DNA of 64,000 nucleotides from Herbiconiux sp. L3-i23 (GTDB lineage: Bacteria > Actinomycetota > Actinomycetes > Actinomycetales > Microbacteriaceae), in the NCBI RefSeq assembly GCF_023734115.1, contig NZ_AP025737.1, forward strand, positions 744,001 to 808,000, given 5' to 3'. A model generated the notes under the pieces. That model did no database searches, had not been told where the DNA came from, and was given only the letters and a program-made list of their open reading frames with translations. Both the position numbers and the translations under genes were made by a program. This document shows, piece by piece, positions 19,546-35,147 of the stretch; within the stretch, counting starts at the first letter, position 1; every line of letters starts with the position of its first letter.

Positions 19546-19634
19546 ACTGACCGAATCAGGGAGTTCTCGCCGCTCGCGGGCCCGGATCGGCATGAACGTG
19601 TGAATGGAGCCTGCTTTTCCCTAATTCGGTCAGT
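19546..19634. repeat. Palindromic intergenic repeat, unit 1
   Basis: An 89-base unit bounded by 17-base inverted ends (ACTGACCGAATCAGGGA and the complement of ACTGACCGAATTAGGGA; one mismatch). The interior GGAGTTCTCGCCGCTCGCGG recurs almost unchanged in unit 3. First of three related units in the gap between the desulfurase gene and mnmA. Confidence 0.75.
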
Positions 19635-19644
19635 ACTGGGGGCG

Positions 19645-19734
19645 TGCCGAATCAAGTGCAGGAGTTTTTCGCGTCGTGGGCCGGTTCTGGACCCGAAACT
19701 GCCCCTCGGCGTGAAGATCTCCTGCATTCGGTCA
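19645..19734. repeat. Palindromic intergenic repeat, unit 2
   Basis: A 90-base unit with the same boundary logic: it starts TGCCGAATCAAGTGCAGGAG and ends CTCCTGCATTCGGTCA, so the ends pair as GCAGGAG/CTCCTGC plus CGAAT/ATTCG. The interior differs from units 1 and 3, which suggests that the ends, or the fold, are what is conserved. Confidence 0.65.
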
Positions 19735-19750
19735 GAGAGCGGGGGCAGGA

Positions 19751-19837
19751 CTGACCAAATCACGGAGTTCTCGCCGCTCGCGGCCTCGGATCGGCATGAG
19801 CGTGTGACTCGACGCCCATTTCTCCTTGATTCGGTCA
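19751..19837. repeat. Palindromic intergenic repeat, unit 3
   Basis: An 87-base unit starting CTGACCAAATCACGGAG and ending CTCCTTGATTCGGTCAG. About 60 interior bases (from GGAGTTCTCGCCGCTCGCGG through GGATCGGCATGA) are near-identical to unit 1 in the same orientation, so units 1 and 3 are recent relatives. Confidence 0.72.
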
Positions 19838-19897
19838 GGGGCGGGTGACGGGGCGGGCACGAGAGACGGCGCCGGCCGAAGGGGCGAGGGGCGGGCG

Positions 19898-19903
19898 TAG
19901 ACT
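19898..19903 (+). promoter_or_regulatory. -10 box of mnmA (leaderless)
   Basis: TAGACT lies exactly 6 bases before the mnmA ATG, placing transcription start at or next to the A of ATG. No Shine-Dalgarno motif is present. The same arrangement recurs at gatC, DUF3097, dedA and the gene at 52868. Confidence 0.55.
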
Positions 19904-19909
19904 TCTCGG

Positions 19910-21016
19910 ATGCGTGTTCTGGCGGCCATGAGCGGGGGAGTGGACTCCGCGGTCGCCGCCGCGCGCGCGGTCGATGCCGGTCACGATGTCGTCGGGGTGC
20001 ACCTCGCGCTCAGCCGGATGCCGGGCACGCTGCGCACCGGCAGCCGCGGCTGCTGCACCATCGAGGACTCGATGGACGCCCAGCGCGCTGCCAACGTCCT
20101 CGGCATCCCCTATTACGTGTGGGACTTCTCGGAGCGGTTCAAGGCCGACGTCGTCGACGACTTCGTCGCCGAGTACGCCGCCGGCCGCACCCCCAATCCC
20201 TGCATGCGCTGCAACGAGCGCATCAAGTTCGCGGCGCTGCTCGAGAAGGCGCTCGACCTCGGCTTCGACGCGGTCGCGACCGGCCATTACGCGAGCATCG
20301 TCACCGACGAGCACGGCAACCGCGAACTGCACCGGGCGTCGGCCTGGGCGAAGGATCAGTCCTATGTGCTCGGGGTGCTCACCGCCGAGCAGCTCGCGCA
20401 CTCGATGTTCCCGCTCGGCGCCACCCCGTCGAAAGCCGAGGTGCGCGCCGAAGCCGCCGCGCGCGGGCTCGCGGTCGCCCAGAAGCCCGACAGTCACGAC
20501 ATCTGCTTCATCTCCGACGGGGACACTCGCGGCTGGCTCTCGGAGCGCGTCGACCTCGAACCCGGTTCGATCGTCGACCGGTCGGGCGCCGAGGTCGGCC
20601 GCCACGACGGCGCGCAGGCCTACACCGTCGGTCAGCGTCGCGGGCTCGGCCTCAGCGTCCCTGCCCCCGACGGCCGTCCGCGCTTCGTCCTCGAGGTCAA
20701 GCCGCGCACCAACCAGGTCGTCGTCGGCCCGAAGGAGGCGCTCGCGACCGCCGAGATCGCGGGATCCCGGTACACCTGGGCGGGCCTCGCACCCGCCGAC
20801 CCCGCCACGCCGTTCGCCTGCGACGTGCAGATCCGCGCCCACGCCGACCCGGTGCCCGCCGTCGCCGTCGTTCGAGACGGCGAACTCGTCGTCACCCCCG
20901 AGGTCCCGCTCGACGGCGTCGCGCCCGGCCAGACCGCCGTCGTCTACGTCGGGACCCGGGTACTCGGCCAGTGCACCATCGACCGCACCGTCTCCGCGGT
21001 CCCCGCCGAGGTCTGA
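19910..21016 (+). CDS. mnmA: tRNA-specific 2-thiouridylase
   Basis: 368 residues. It adenylates U34 of tRNA-Lys, -Glu and -Gln and replaces the 2-oxygen with sulfur. The PP-loop SGGVDSA is at residues 8-14. The two catalytic cysteines are Cys101 in [12 protein letters not shown] and Cys199 in HDICFI, matching Cys102/Cys199 of E. coli MnmA. The C-terminal beta-barrel domain is present ([12 protein letters not shown] onward). The sulfur is probably supplied by the cysteine desulfurase upstream. It ends 49 bases before the convergent RCC1-repeat gene. The start is leaderless-type. Confidence 0.97.
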   Translation: MRVLAAMSGGVDSAVAAARAVDAGHDVVGVHLALSRMPGTLRTGSRGCCTIEDSMDAQRAANVLGIPYYVWDFSERFKADVVDDFVAEYAAGRTPNPCMRCNERIKFAALLEKALDLGFDAVATGHYASIVTDEHGNRELHRASAWAKDQSYVLGVLTAEQLAHSMFPLGATPSKAEVRAEAAARGLAVAQKPDSHDICFISDGDTRGWLSERVDLEPGSIVDRSGAEVGRHDGAQAYTVGQRRGLGLSVPAPDGRPRFVLEVKPRTNQVVVGPKEALATAEIAGSRYTWAGLAPADPATPFACDVQIRAHADPVPAVAVVRDGELVVTPEVPLDGVAPGQTAVVYVGTRVLGQCTIDRTVSAVPAEV

Positions 21017-21065
21017 ACGACCCGCGTCGGCGCGTCCGGCGGATCTTCCCTGCGGCGCCCGGCGC

Positions 21066-27202
<6,137 letters not shown>

Positions 27203-27373
27203 GCGTCGCCTCGAAGGCTCGGCACTTCCTCAGAATTCGGGGGACTATTCGCGGGGGTCGAGCTGTCCCTACTATGGGGGACAAGCCCGCACTCCGAGGA
27301 CGGCCACCGGTCGCCCTTCTTCGGGCTGCCCCGTCGGAACCGTGGGGCGGAACCGGATGAAGAGGAGGCGCCT

Positions 27374-28570
27374 GTGGCATCGGCCATCGCAGCCCTCCTC
27401 CTCGCCCTCGCTCTGCCGCTCGGCGCGGCGACGACCGCGCCGCACCCGCCGCTCATCGCCGCGGCCGCCGACGCCACCGCTGACGCGGACGGACTCGGCG
27501 ATCTGGTGACCCCGCCGCCCGCCGCCCCCGAGACCGAGACGTGGTGGAACAGCCTGAGCTCCGCGAGGCAGGCCGAGCTCATCGAGGACGACCCGGTGCT
27601 CGTCGGCAACCTCGACGGCGTGCCGTTCGACGTCCGCGACGAGGTCAACCGGGCGGTGCTCGCCGAGCGGATCAGCGACATCGGCTCCGCGCTCACGAAC
27701 GGGATGGGCAAGGCGGCGGCCGTGCAGTCGGCGCAGACCCTTCGGATGCTCAACGAGATCGACGAGTCGCTCGACCGCGAGGACGGCACCCCGAAACGGC
27801 GTCTGATCGTGCTCGATACCGAGTTCCCGGGTAAGGCCGCCGTCGCGCTCGGAGATCTCGAGCAGGCCGACTTCATCAGCGTGCTCGTTCCCGGGGCGCT
27901 GCTGTCCGTGCGCGAACACATGTCCGAGTGGACGAAGGTCACCGCCGACCTCTACGCCGAGCAGGAGGCGTGGCAGAGCACGTTCGACGACGAGCGCACC
28001 GTCGCCACCGTCTCGTGGATCGGCTACCAGACCCCCGATGTGACGAACGCCATCGGCCTCGACCTCGCCGAGGCGGGCGCCACCGCTCTGTCGTCGTTCG
28101 TGAACGGCATCAAGTCGCTGCGTCCGGGAGCGGAGCCGTACATCTCGGTCTTCGCCCACTCCTATGGAGCGACCGCCACCACCTACGCGCTCAGCCGTGG
28201 ATGGATGTCGATCGACGCGCTCGCGATGATGGGATCCCCGGGCGGCGACGTGAGCGACGTGTCGGGGCTCGCGGTGCCGGACGACCGGGTGTGGGTGGGC
28301 GAGGCGCCGTGGGACCCCTTCGTCAACTCCGCTTTCTTCGGCATCGACCCGAGTGCTCCGTCGTTCGGTGCGAAGCGGATGAGCGTCTCGGGCGCCGCCG
28401 ACCCGGTCACCGGGGCGGCACTGTCGGCGTCCGTCGGTCACGACTGGTACCTCGAGCCCGGAACCGAGTCGTTGCGCAACCTCTCGCTGATCGGCATCGA
28501 CCGCGGCGACTTCGTCACCGAGGGCACCTCCGACGACCAGCTGAAGACCCTCGCCCTGCTCGCGGAGTGA
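27374..28570 (+). CDS. Exported alpha/beta-hydrolase (DUF1023-like)
   Basis: 398 residues from GTG with AGGAGG 5 bases upstream; an in-frame stop at 27359 rules out a longer form. The N-terminus (about 1-20, Ala/Leu-rich) reads as a signal peptide without a positive n-region, so export is probable, not certain. The C-terminal half is an alpha/beta hydrolase with nucleophile Ser263 in FAHSYGATATTYAL, then MMGSPGGD, and a likely catalytic His in SVGHDWYLE. This matches the DUF1023 lineage of actinobacteria, whose substrates are largely unknown. It has its own 171-base upstream region after the phosphoesterase. Confidence 0.82.
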   Translation: MASAIAALLLALALPLGAATTAPHPPLIAAAADATADADGLGDLVTPPPAAPETETWWNSLSSARQAELIEDDPVLVGNLDGVPFDVRDEVNRAVLAERISDIGSALTNGMGKAAAVQSAQTLRMLNEIDESLDREDGTPKRRLIVLDTEFPGKAAVALGDLEQADFISVLVPGALLSVREHMSEWTKVTADLYAEQEAWQSTFDDERTVATVSWIGYQTPDVTNAIGLDLAEAGATALSSFVNGIKSLRPGAEPYISVFAHSYGATATTYALSRGWMSIDALAMMGSPGGDVSDVSGLAVPDDRVWVGEAPWDPFVNSAFFGIDPSAPSFGAKRMSVSGAADPVTGAALSASVGHDWYLEPGTESLRNLSLIGIDRGDFVTEGTSDDQLKTLALLAE

Positions 28571-28618
28571 GCAGGGCGCCCTCCGATCGCGCATCGAAAG
28601 CGGCCGTCGCCGCGCGCC

Positions 28619-28624
28619 TAGACT
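28619..28624 (+). promoter_or_regulatory. -10 box of the gatCAB operon (leaderless)
   Basis: TAGACT lies exactly 6 bases before the GTG of gatC, identical in sequence and spacing to the mnmA promoter. No ribosome-binding site precedes the GTG, so initiation on a leaderless mRNA is inferred. Confidence 0.55.
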
Positions 28625-28630
28625 TGAGCG

Positions 28631-28930
28631 GTGTCTGAATTCTCTCGTGAGCAGGTCGAACACCTCGCGGGTCTCGCGCGCATCGCGCTGACGCCCGACG
28701 AGATCGCCCATCTCTCCACCGAGCTCGCCTCGATCGTCGACAACGTCCGCAAGGTGAGCGAGGTCGCGACGGCCGACGTCCCCGCGACAAGTCACCCGAT
28801 CCCGTTGCAGAACGTGCTGCGACCCGACGTGGTCGGCGAGATCCTCACCAATGAGCAGGCGCTCTCGGGCGCACCCGACGCCGCCGACGGGCGTTTCCGC
28901 GTCTCGGCGATCCTGGGGGAGGAGCAGTAG
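28631..28930 (+). CDS. gatC: Asp-tRNA(Asn)/Glu-tRNA(Gln) amidotransferase subunit C
   Basis: 99 residues from GTG. The small subunit that wraps and stabilises GatA on GatB. The typical N-terminus EQVEHLAGLARIALTPDE and the LRPDVV motif are present. Its stop codon abuts the gatA ATG with no gap. Confidence 0.96.
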   Translation: MSEFSREQVEHLAGLARIALTPDEIAHLSTELASIVDNVRKVSEVATADVPATSHPIPLQNVLRPDVVGEILTNEQALSGAPDAADGRFRVSAILGEEQ

Positions 28931-30526
28931 ATGACGAACGACATCACGTCCCTCACCGCGGCGCAGCTCGCCGCGAAGCTCACCGCCGGCGAACTGTCGT
29001 CGGTCGAGGCCACGAAGGCGCATCTCGACCGTATCGACGCCGTCGACGGCGAACTGCACGCCTACCTCCACGTCGCCGGCGAGGCCGCGCTGAAGCGCGC
29101 CAGCGAGGTCGACCAGCTGCGCGCCGACGGCCACGACGTCGGCCCCCTCGGCGGTGTGCCGGTCGCGATCAAGGACGTGCTCTGCACCCTCGACATGCCG
29201 TCGACCGCCGCGTCGAAGATCCTCGAAGGCTGGATCCCGCCGTACGACGCCACCGTCGTCGCGCGGCTGCGCTCGGCGAACCTCATCCCACTCGGCAAGA
29301 CCAACATGGACGAGTTCGCCATGGGGTCCTCGACCGAGTACTCGGCATACGGTCCGACCCGCAACCCGTGGGACCACTCCCGCATCCCCGGCGGTTCGGG
29401 CGGCGGCTCCGCCGCGGCCGTCGCCGCGTTCGAGGCGCCGTTCGCGCTCGGCAGCGACACCGGCGGATCGATCCGTCAGCCCGCCGCCGTCACCGGCACG
29501 GTCGGCGTCAAGCCGACCTACGGCGGCGTCTCGCGCTACGGCGCGATCGCGCTCGCCTCGTCGCTCGACCAGGTCGGCCCCGTCAGCCGCACCGTGCTCG
29601 ACGCGGCGCTGCTGCACGACATCATAGGCGGCCACGACCCGCACGACTCCACCTCGCTCGACCAGCTCTGGCCCTCGTTCGCCGACGCGGCCCGCGCCGG
29701 CGCCGAGAACCTGGCGCTGTCGGGCCTGCGCATCGGCGTCGTCAAGGAGCTCGGCGGCGACGGCTTCCAGGCGGGCGTCACCCAGCGCTTCACCGAGGCG
29801 CTCACCCTGCTGGAGCAGGCGGGCGCCGAGATCGTCGAGGTCAGCGCCCCCAACTTCGAGTACGCGATCGCCGCGTACTACCTGATCCTCCCCGCCGAGG
29901 CCTCCAGCAACCTCGCCAAGTTCGACTCGGTGCGCTTCGGCCTGCGGGTGAACCCCGAGGGCGGCGGCACCGTCGAGCAGGTCATGGCGGCCAGCCGAGA
30001 AGCGGGCTTCGGTCCCGAGGTGAAGCGCCGCATCATCCTCGGCACCTACGCGCTGTCGGCCGGCTACTACGACGCCTACTACGGCAGCGCCCAGAAGGTG
30101 CGCACCCTCATCCAGCGCGACTTCGACGCCGCGTTCGAGAAGGTCGACCTGCTGGTCTCACCGTCGGCCCCGACGACCGCGTTCCGGTTCGGGGAGAAGA
30201 TCGACGATCCGCTCGCGATGTACCTCAACGACATCACGACGATCCCCGCCAATCTCGCGGGCATCCCGGGCATGGGCCTGCCGATCGGGCTCGCCCCCGA
30301 GGACGGCCTGCCCGTCGGGCTGCAGGTGATGGCTCCTGCCCGTGAGGACGCGCGCCTCTACCGGTTCGGCGCGACCCTCGAAGCGATCCTGAACGACACC
30401 TGGACGCGACCGCTCCTCGACCTGCTGCCCGCGCAGGGCGCGGCGCACGCCCCGCTCGGGCGCATCCCCGACCACGCTTCGCCGGCTCCCGGTTTCGGGA
30501 CCGAGCCCGAGGGAGGAACTCTCTGA
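28931..30526 (+). CDS. gatA: Asp-tRNA(Asn)/Glu-tRNA(Gln) amidotransferase subunit A
   Basis: 531 residues. An amidase-signature enzyme that frees ammonia from glutamine for transamidation of mischarged tRNA. The Ser-cisSer-Lys triad is visible: Lys81 (VAIKDV), Ser156 (GGSGGGS) and Ser180 (TGGSIRQP), matching S. aureus GatA spacing. Start supported by GGAGGAG upstream. The stop overlaps the gatB ATG by one base (TGATG), so translation is coupled. The C-terminal ~30 residues (ARAPLG...GGTL) extend past the usual fold. Confidence 0.97.
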   Translation: MTNDITSLTAAQLAAKLTAGELSSVEATKAHLDRIDAVDGELHAYLHVAGEAALKRASEVDQLRADGHDVGPLGGVPVAIKDVLCTLDMPSTAASKILEGWIPPYDATVVARLRSANLIPLGKTNMDEFAMGSSTEYSAYGPTRNPWDHSRIPGGSGGGSAAAVAAFEAPFALGSDTGGSIRQPAAVTGTVGVKPTYGGVSRYGAIALASSLDQVGPVSRTVLDAALLHDIIGGHDPHDSTSLDQLWPSFADAARAGAENLALSGLRIGVVKELGGDGFQAGVTQRFTEALTLLEQAGAEIVEVSAPNFEYAIAAYYLILPAEASSNLAKFDSVRFGLRVNPEGGGTVEQVMAASREAGFGPEVKRRIILGTYALSAGYYDAYYGSAQKVRTLIQRDFDAAFEKVDLLVSPSAPTTAFRFGEKIDDPLAMYLNDITTIPANLAGIPGMGLPIGLAPEDGLPVGLQVMAPAREDARLYRFGATLEAILNDTWTRPLLDLLPAQGAAHAPLGRIPDHASPAPGFGTEPEGGTL

Positions 30527-32058
30527 TGGCCACCGACGAGTTGCTCGACTTCGACCTCGCCCTCGAGAAGTACGAGCCGGTGCTCGGCTTCGAGGTGCAC
30601 GTCGAGCTCGGAACCGCGACGAAGATGTTCTCCCCGGCGCCGAACCCCGCTGCGGCGGGGTCGTCGGGAGCGTCCGCGGCACCCAACACCATGGTCGCCA
30701 CCGTCGACCTCGGCCTCCCCGGATCGCTTCCGGTCGTGAATGAGCAGGCGGTCCGCTACTCCATCTCGCTGGGCCTCGCGCTCGGCTGCACCATCGCGCC
30801 GTCGAGCCGGTTCGCCCGCAAGAACTACTTCTACCCCGACCTCGCGAAGAACTACCAGATCTCGCAGTACGACGAGCCCATCGCCTTCGAGGGGCAGGTC
30901 GAGGTCGAGCTCGACGACGGCACCGTGGTGACCGTGCCGATCGAGCGCGCGCACATGGAGGAGGACGCCGGCAAGCTCACCCACATGGGCGGCTCGACCG
31001 GACGCATCCAGGGCGCCGAGTACTCGCTCGTCGACTACAACCGTGCCGGAGTGCCGCTCGTCGAGATCGTGACGAAGCCGATCTTCGGAGCGGAGAAGCG
31101 CGCGCCCGAGCTCGCGCGGGCCTACGTCGCGACGATCCGCGACATCGTCCGCTCGCTCGGCGTCTCGGAGGCGCGCATGGAGCGCGGCAACCTGCGCTGC
31201 GACGCGAACGTCTCGCTGCGCCCCCGCGGACAGGAGAAGCTCGGCACCCGCACCGAGACCAAGAACGTCAACTCGATGCGCAGCGTCGAACGCGCGGTCC
31301 GGTACGAGATCCAGCGCCAGGCGGCCATCCTCGAGAAGGGCGGCTCGATCCTGCAGGAGACCCGCCACTGGCACGAGGACACCGGCACGACGAGTCCCGG
31401 GCGCCCGAAGTCGGACGCCGACGACTACCGGTACTTCCCCGAGCCCGACCTGCTGCCGGTCGTGCCGTCGAAGGAGCTGATCGCCGAGCTGCGCGCCGCG
31501 CTGCCCGAGTCGCCCGCGGTCTTCCGTCGCCGCTTGAAGAGCGAGTACGGCTTCACCGATTCAGAATTCCAGGACATCATCAACGCGAACGTCCTGGTCG
31601 AGCTCGAGCAGACGGTCGCCGCCGGGGCCGCGCCCGCGCAGGCCCGCAAGTGGTGGCTCGGCGAGATCCTCCGCGTCGCGAACGCGCGCGGCGTCGAGGC
31701 GGGCACCCTGGTGACCCCGCTGCACGTCAGCGAACTCATCGCGCTAGTCGAGACCGGAGAACTGACCGACCGGCTGGCTCGTCAGGTGCTCGAAGGCGTC
31801 ATCGCCGGCGAGGGCTCACCCGACGAGGTGGTGAAGGCTCGCGGCCTCGCCGTCGTGTCCGACGACACCGCGCTGATCGCCGCGATCGACGAGGCCCTCG
31901 CCGCCCAGCCCGACGTGCTCGGCAAGATCCGCGACGGTAAGGTCCAGGCCGCCGGCGCTGTGATCGGCGCCGTCATGAAGGCGATGAAGGGTCAGGCCGA
32001 CGCGGCGCGCGTGCGCGAGCTCGTCATCGAGCGGGCGGCGGCTCAGCCGGAGGCCTGA
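30526..32058 (+). CDS. gatB: Asp-tRNA(Asn)/Glu-tRNA(Gln) amidotransferase subunit B
   Basis: 510 residues. It binds the misacylated tRNA, phosphorylates the carboxylate and receives ammonia from GatA. The N-terminal catalytic cradle has [16 protein letters not shown]. Further blocks are [27 protein letters not shown] and [16 protein letters not shown]-terminal helical/YqeY-like tail (about 360-505) grips the tRNA. The gene order gatC-gatA-gatB is complete. Presence of GatCAB means at least one of Gln-tRNA or Asn-tRNA is made indirectly here. The last 16 bases overlap the end of the convergent VOC gene. Confidence 0.97.
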   Translation: MATDELLDFDLALEKYEPVLGFEVHVELGTATKMFSPAPNPAAAGSSGASAAPNTMVATVDLGLPGSLPVVNEQAVRYSISLGLALGCTIAPSSRFARKNYFYPDLAKNYQISQYDEPIAFEGQVEVELDDGTVVTVPIERAHMEEDAGKLTHMGGSTGRIQGAEYSLVDYNRAGVPLVEIVTKPIFGAEKRAPELARAYVATIRDIVRSLGVSEARMERGNLRCDANVSLRPRGQEKLGTRTETKNVNSMRSVERAVRYEIQRQAAILEKGGSILQETRHWHEDTGTTSPGRPKSDADDYRYFPEPDLLPVVPSKELIAELRAALPESPAVFRRRLKSEYGFTDSEFQDIINANVLVELEQTVAAGAAPAQARKWWLGEILRVANARGVEAGTLVTPLHVSELIALVETGELTDRLARQVLEGVIAGEGSPDEVVKARGLAVVSDDTALIAAIDEALAAQPDVLGKIRDGKVQAAGAVIGAVMKAMKGQADAARVRELVIERAAAQPEA

Positions 32059-32474
32059 GGCCGGTTGTCGATGAGCTCCTTCTGCGCCTCCTGCCACTCG
32101 GCGGAGGCGTAGTCGGGCAGCTGCTGCAACGCCCACGTGTTGCCGTCGGGGTCGGCGAAGTAGAGGAAGCGTCCCCACTGCTGCTCGTCGATGTCGCCGA
32201 TGTCGAGGCCGCGCCCGCGCAGCTCGCGCTGCGCCTCTTCGATGTCGGCGACGACCATCTGCACTCCGAGCTGGGTGCCGGGCGCCATCTCCGAGACACC
32301 CCGGCCGAGGACGATCGAGCAGGCGGAACCCGGCGGGGTGAGCTGCACGAAACGCAGATCGTCGTTCACGGTGCTGTCGTGGTCGAGCACGAAGCCCGCC
32401 TTGTTGACGTAGAAGTCCCGAGCGCGGTCGACATCGGTGACCGGGATGGAGACGAGTTCGATCTTGTAATCCAT
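32043..32474 (-). CDS. VOC-superfamily (glyoxalase-like) protein
   Basis: 143 residues from ATG at 32474 with AAGGGA upstream. Two beta-alpha-beta-beta-beta modules: the first runs from [20 protein letters not shown], the second ends [18 protein letters not shown], where the glutamate usually used for metal binding is not obvious. VOC proteins include glyoxalases, dioxygenases and drug-resistance enzymes; the substrate is not predictable. Its 3' end overlaps gatB by 16 bases (convergent). Confidence 0.85.
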   Translation of the reverse strand: MDYKIELVSIPVTDVDRARDFYVNKAGFVLDHDSTVNDDLRFVQLTPPGSACSIVLGRGVSEMAPGTQLGVQMVVADIEEAQRELRGRGLDIGDIDEQQWGRFLYFADPDGNTWALQQLPDYASAEWQEAQKELIDNRPQASG

Positions 32475-32616
32475 GATGGTGTCCCTTCGTTGAGCGGACG
32501 GTATCCACTGAAGAGGACGGATCCTGTCCGCTTCGACATCCCCTCCGTTGTCGGAGGTTGCCGGGCACAATGGACTGACGTCGCACGGGTCGCGCGATGC
32601 GAGGGAAGGGGCGCCG

Positions 32617-33960
32617 GTGCTCGAATCGAGACTTCCCAGCGCCCTGCAGCCCTTCACGATCGCTCAGTATCGGCGCCTGGTGCTCGGGCTGACCCTGTCG
32701 CTCCTCGGTGCCGGCGTGTGGGTCGTCGCGCTCGTGTGGCAGGTCATCGCGCTCGGCGGCGGCCCGGTCGACCTGTCGATCGTCGCGACCGCGAGCGCGG
32801 TCGGCATGGTCGTCACGGTGCTCTTCGGTGGCGCCCTCGCCGACCGGATCCCGCAGAAGTACATCCTCGTCGCCGTCGAAGCCGTCAAGGCGACAGCGAT
32901 CGGCACCGCGGCGGGGCTCTCGCTCTCGGGCACTCTCGAGGTGTGGCACCTCGCCGTGGTCGCGTTCGTGTACGGCGTCACCGAAGGGTTCTTCTACCCG
33001 GCCTACTCGGCGTGGCTCCCGAGCCTGCTCCCCGCCGAGCAGCTGCTCGCCGCGAACGGCGTCGAGGGCGTGCTGCGGCCGACGATCATGCAGGCGGGCG
33101 GGCCGGCTCTCGCCGGTGCCCTGCTCGCCTTCGCCCCGCCGGGCGTCGCCCTCTGCGTGATCGCGGGCTCGCAGGTGCTCGCCGCCGTGGTGCTCGCGTC
33201 GATGGCGACGACGCCGGTGCGGCGGGAGAAGTCCGAGACCGCGATGCATCCGTTGCGGGCGACCTTCCTCGACATCGGCGAGGGCTTCCGTTACATGGTG
33301 AAGACGTCCTGGCTGTTCGCCACCTTGATCTTCGCCTGTCTCATGATCCTCGTCGTGATGGGGCCGATCGAGGTGCTGCTGCCCTTCGCCGTCCGCGACC
33401 AGACCGGCGGCGGGGCCGGCGCCTTCGCGCTGGTGCTCGCCTGCTTCGGCATCGGTGGTGCGATCGGCTCCATCGTGGTGGCGTCTCTTCCGCTGCCGCG
33501 GCGCTACCTCACCCTGATGAACCTGCTGTGGGGAGCGGGCTGCATCCCTCTCGTCGTGATCGGCTACACCGATCAGCTCTGGCTGATGGCCGTCGCCGTA
33601 TTCATCACCGGATTCACCTTCCAGGCCGCGTCGGTGATCTGGGGCACGCTGCTGCAGCGTCGGGTGCCGGCCGCGATGCTCGGCCGCGTGTCGAGCCTCG
33701 ACTTCTTCGTCTCCATCGCCTTGATGCCGGTGTCGATGGCGCTCGCCGGGCCCGTCGGCGAGGCGATCGGGGTGCCCGTCACCTTCGTCGTCGCCGCGCT
33801 GGTGCCGACCGTGCTGGCCGTCGCGACCATTCTCATCGCACGGCTGCCGCAGGACGAGATCCGCAACCCGCTCGATCGGGCGCCATCGAAGGCGACATCC
33901 ATGACAGACACGGGGACGGACGCAGGGGAGCCGCCGCCACCCGGAGGTGCGCAGTCCTGA
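32617..33960 (+). CDS. Major facilitator superfamily exporter (EntS/MFS_3 type)
   Basis: 447 residues from GTG at 32617, chosen because GGGAAGGGG lies just upstream; a TTG at 32548 would add 23 residues but lacks a site. About eleven to twelve hydrophobic segments, with the MFS motif-A-like loop GGALADRIPQKYILV between the second and third. The segments and the loop VTEGFFYPAYSAWLPSLLP match the EntS/MFS_3 branch, which exports siderophores and drugs. The cytoplasmic C-terminus is Asp/Pro-rich. It converges with a TetR regulator 4 bases away; their two stop codons form a 12-bp perfect palindrome (33957-33968). Regulation of this exporter by that TetR is possible but not shown. Confidence 0.88.
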   Translation: MLESRLPSALQPFTIAQYRRLVLGLTLSLLGAGVWVVALVWQVIALGGGPVDLSIVATASAVGMVVTVLFGGALADRIPQKYILVAVEAVKATAIGTAAGLSLSGTLEVWHLAVVAFVYGVTEGFFYPAYSAWLPSLLPAEQLLAANGVEGVLRPTIMQAGGPALAGALLAFAPPGVALCVIAGSQVLAAVVLASMATTPVRREKSETAMHPLRATFLDIGEGFRYMVKTSWLFATLIFACLMILVVMGPIEVLLPFAVRDQTGGGAGAFALVLACFGIGGAIGSIVVASLPLPRRYLTLMNLLWGAGCIPLVVIGYTDQLWLMAVAVFITGFTFQAASVIWGTLLQRRVPAAMLGRVSSLDFFVSIALMPVSMALAGPVGEAIGVPVTFVVAALVPTVLAVATILIARLPQDEIRNPLDRAPSKATSMTDTGTDAGEPPPPGGAQS

Positions 33961-33964
33961 CGCG

Positions 33965-34594
33965 TCAGAGGCCCCGGTCGACCATGTCGAGCAGGCGGCG
34001 CTCCGCGTCGTCGATCATCTCGGCGGTGAGTCCGCGCAACGGGCCGTCAATGACGAGCATCGCGAGGCCGTGCACGGCCGACCAGGCGAGGAACTCGCCG
34101 TTGCGGCGCCGCTCGGGGGAGACGACACCGGCCTCCTCCAATTCGTCGAGTGCGCGGGCCACGAGCTGGAACGGGGTGCGCCCCGCCGCGCCGGCCTTGT
34201 CGGGCGAGAAGGCCTCGCGCAGGTCGTGCGGCACCGAGAACGCGGCGCGGAAGAGCCCGGGTTCCTCACGGGCGAAGCCGATGTATCCGGTGCCGACGGC
34301 CCGGAGGTGCGCTCGCGCGGCGAGCGCCGGGTCGGCGTCGTCGACGAGGGCCCAGTCGGCCTCGATGCGATCGGCGGCGAGCCCCTGCGCCGAGGCGGAG
34401 ACGGCGTCGAGCAGGGCGGCGCGGTCCGCGAAGTGACGGTAGGCGGCGTTCGGCGACACTCCTACCCGACGGGTCGCCTCGCGGAGGACCACGGCATCGG
34501 GGCCGCCTTCCCGAGCGAGCGCGATCCCTTCGGTGAGCAGGGCCTGCCGGAGATCGCCGTGGCGATAGGTGCTTCGTGGAGCTGCTTCACTCAC
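33965..34594 (-). CDS. TetR/AcrR-family transcriptional regulator
   Basis: 209 residues from GTG with AAGGGG upstream. The N-terminal helix-turn-helix spans about 12-58 (LRQALLTEGIALAREGG...VGVSPNAAYRHFADRAALL). The C-terminal half (about 90-205) fits the WHG-type TetR ligand domain. It is divergent from a VOC gene; the 109-base gap contains a near-perfect 17-base palindrome that overlaps a TTGACA -35 box. Likely autoregulation and control of the VOC gene. Ligand unknown. Confidence 0.9.
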   Translation of the reverse strand: MSEAAPRSTYRHGDLRQALLTEGIALAREGGPDAVVLREATRRVGVSPNAAYRHFADRAALLDAVSASAQGLAADRIEADWALVDDADPALAARAHLRAVGTGYIGFAREEPGLFRAAFSVPHDLREAFSPDKAGAAGRTPFQLVARALDELEEAGVVSPERRRNGEFLAWSAVHGLAMLVIDGPLRGLTAEMIDDAERRLLDMVDRGL

Positions 34595-34646
34595 GAGACG
34601 AGACCCCTTCGGCGCGTGCGCGAGGTGCGCAGAGCGCGTAGCCTGC

Positions 34647-34663
34647 TGTTGACAGTGTAAACA
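34647..34663. promoter_or_regulatory. Candidate TetR operator overlapping a -35 box
   Basis: TGTTGACA-G-TGTAAACA: 8-base half-sites around a central G with one mismatch. The left half contains TTGACA (34649-34654), a consensus -35 for the VOC gene at 34704. No clean -10 was found at the expected spacing. Position and symmetry fit repression by the adjacent TetR protein. Confidence 0.6.
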
Positions 34664-34703
34664 TCATGCGATCGGTGACTGATCACAGACGGGAGATCTT
34701 TTC

Positions 34704-35117
34704 ATGCTTTCCGCAGCTTCCACGTTCAGCAGCTTCTCTTCCAACAAGATCGACGAGTCGATGGCCTTCTACCGCGACGTGCTGGGGCTCGAGGTCGAGC
34801 CGCAGATGGGCGGCTTCGGGCTCCGACTCCCCGGCGGCGGAGCAGCCTTCGTCTACCCGAAGGACGACCACCAGGCGGCCACCTTCACCGTGCTCAACTT
34901 CGAGGTCGACGACATCGACGAAGCGGTCGACTCGCTCAATGCGCAGGGAGTGAAGACGAAGATCTACGACGGCGGCGACGGTGCGCCGCCGACCGACGAG
35001 AAGGGGATCGTCCGCGGCGGTCCCGACACCGGCCCCGACATCGCCTGGTTCCTGGACCCGGCGGGCAACGTGCTCTCGGTCGTCGACACCGGAGCGCGGC
35101 GACCGGACGCCGGCTGA
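34704..35117 (+). CDS. VOC-superfamily protein
   Basis: 137 residues from ATG with GGGAG 8 bases upstream. Single-domain glyoxalase/bleomycin-resistance fold with SMAFYRDVLGLEVEPQMGG at the front and IAWFLDPAGNVLSVVD at the end. Divergent from the TetR gene and downstream of the palindromic operator, so it is the most likely target of that repressor. Substrate unknown. Confidence 0.88.
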   Translation: MLSAASTFSSFSSNKIDESMAFYRDVLGLEVEPQMGGFGLRLPGGGAAFVYPKDDHQAATFTVLNFEVDDIDEAVDSLNAQGVKTKIYDGGDGAPPTDEKGIVRGGPDTGPDIAWFLDPAGNVLSVVDTGARRPDAG

Positions 35118-35147
35118 GCGGATCCTGACCGTTCGGAGAACGTCCGG

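Noticed and set aside
19525-19909. Riboswitch or small RNA ahead of mnmA
   Set aside because: The stretch is accounted for by three palindromic units, and a -10 box directly before the mnmA ATG leaves no leader for a riboswitch.
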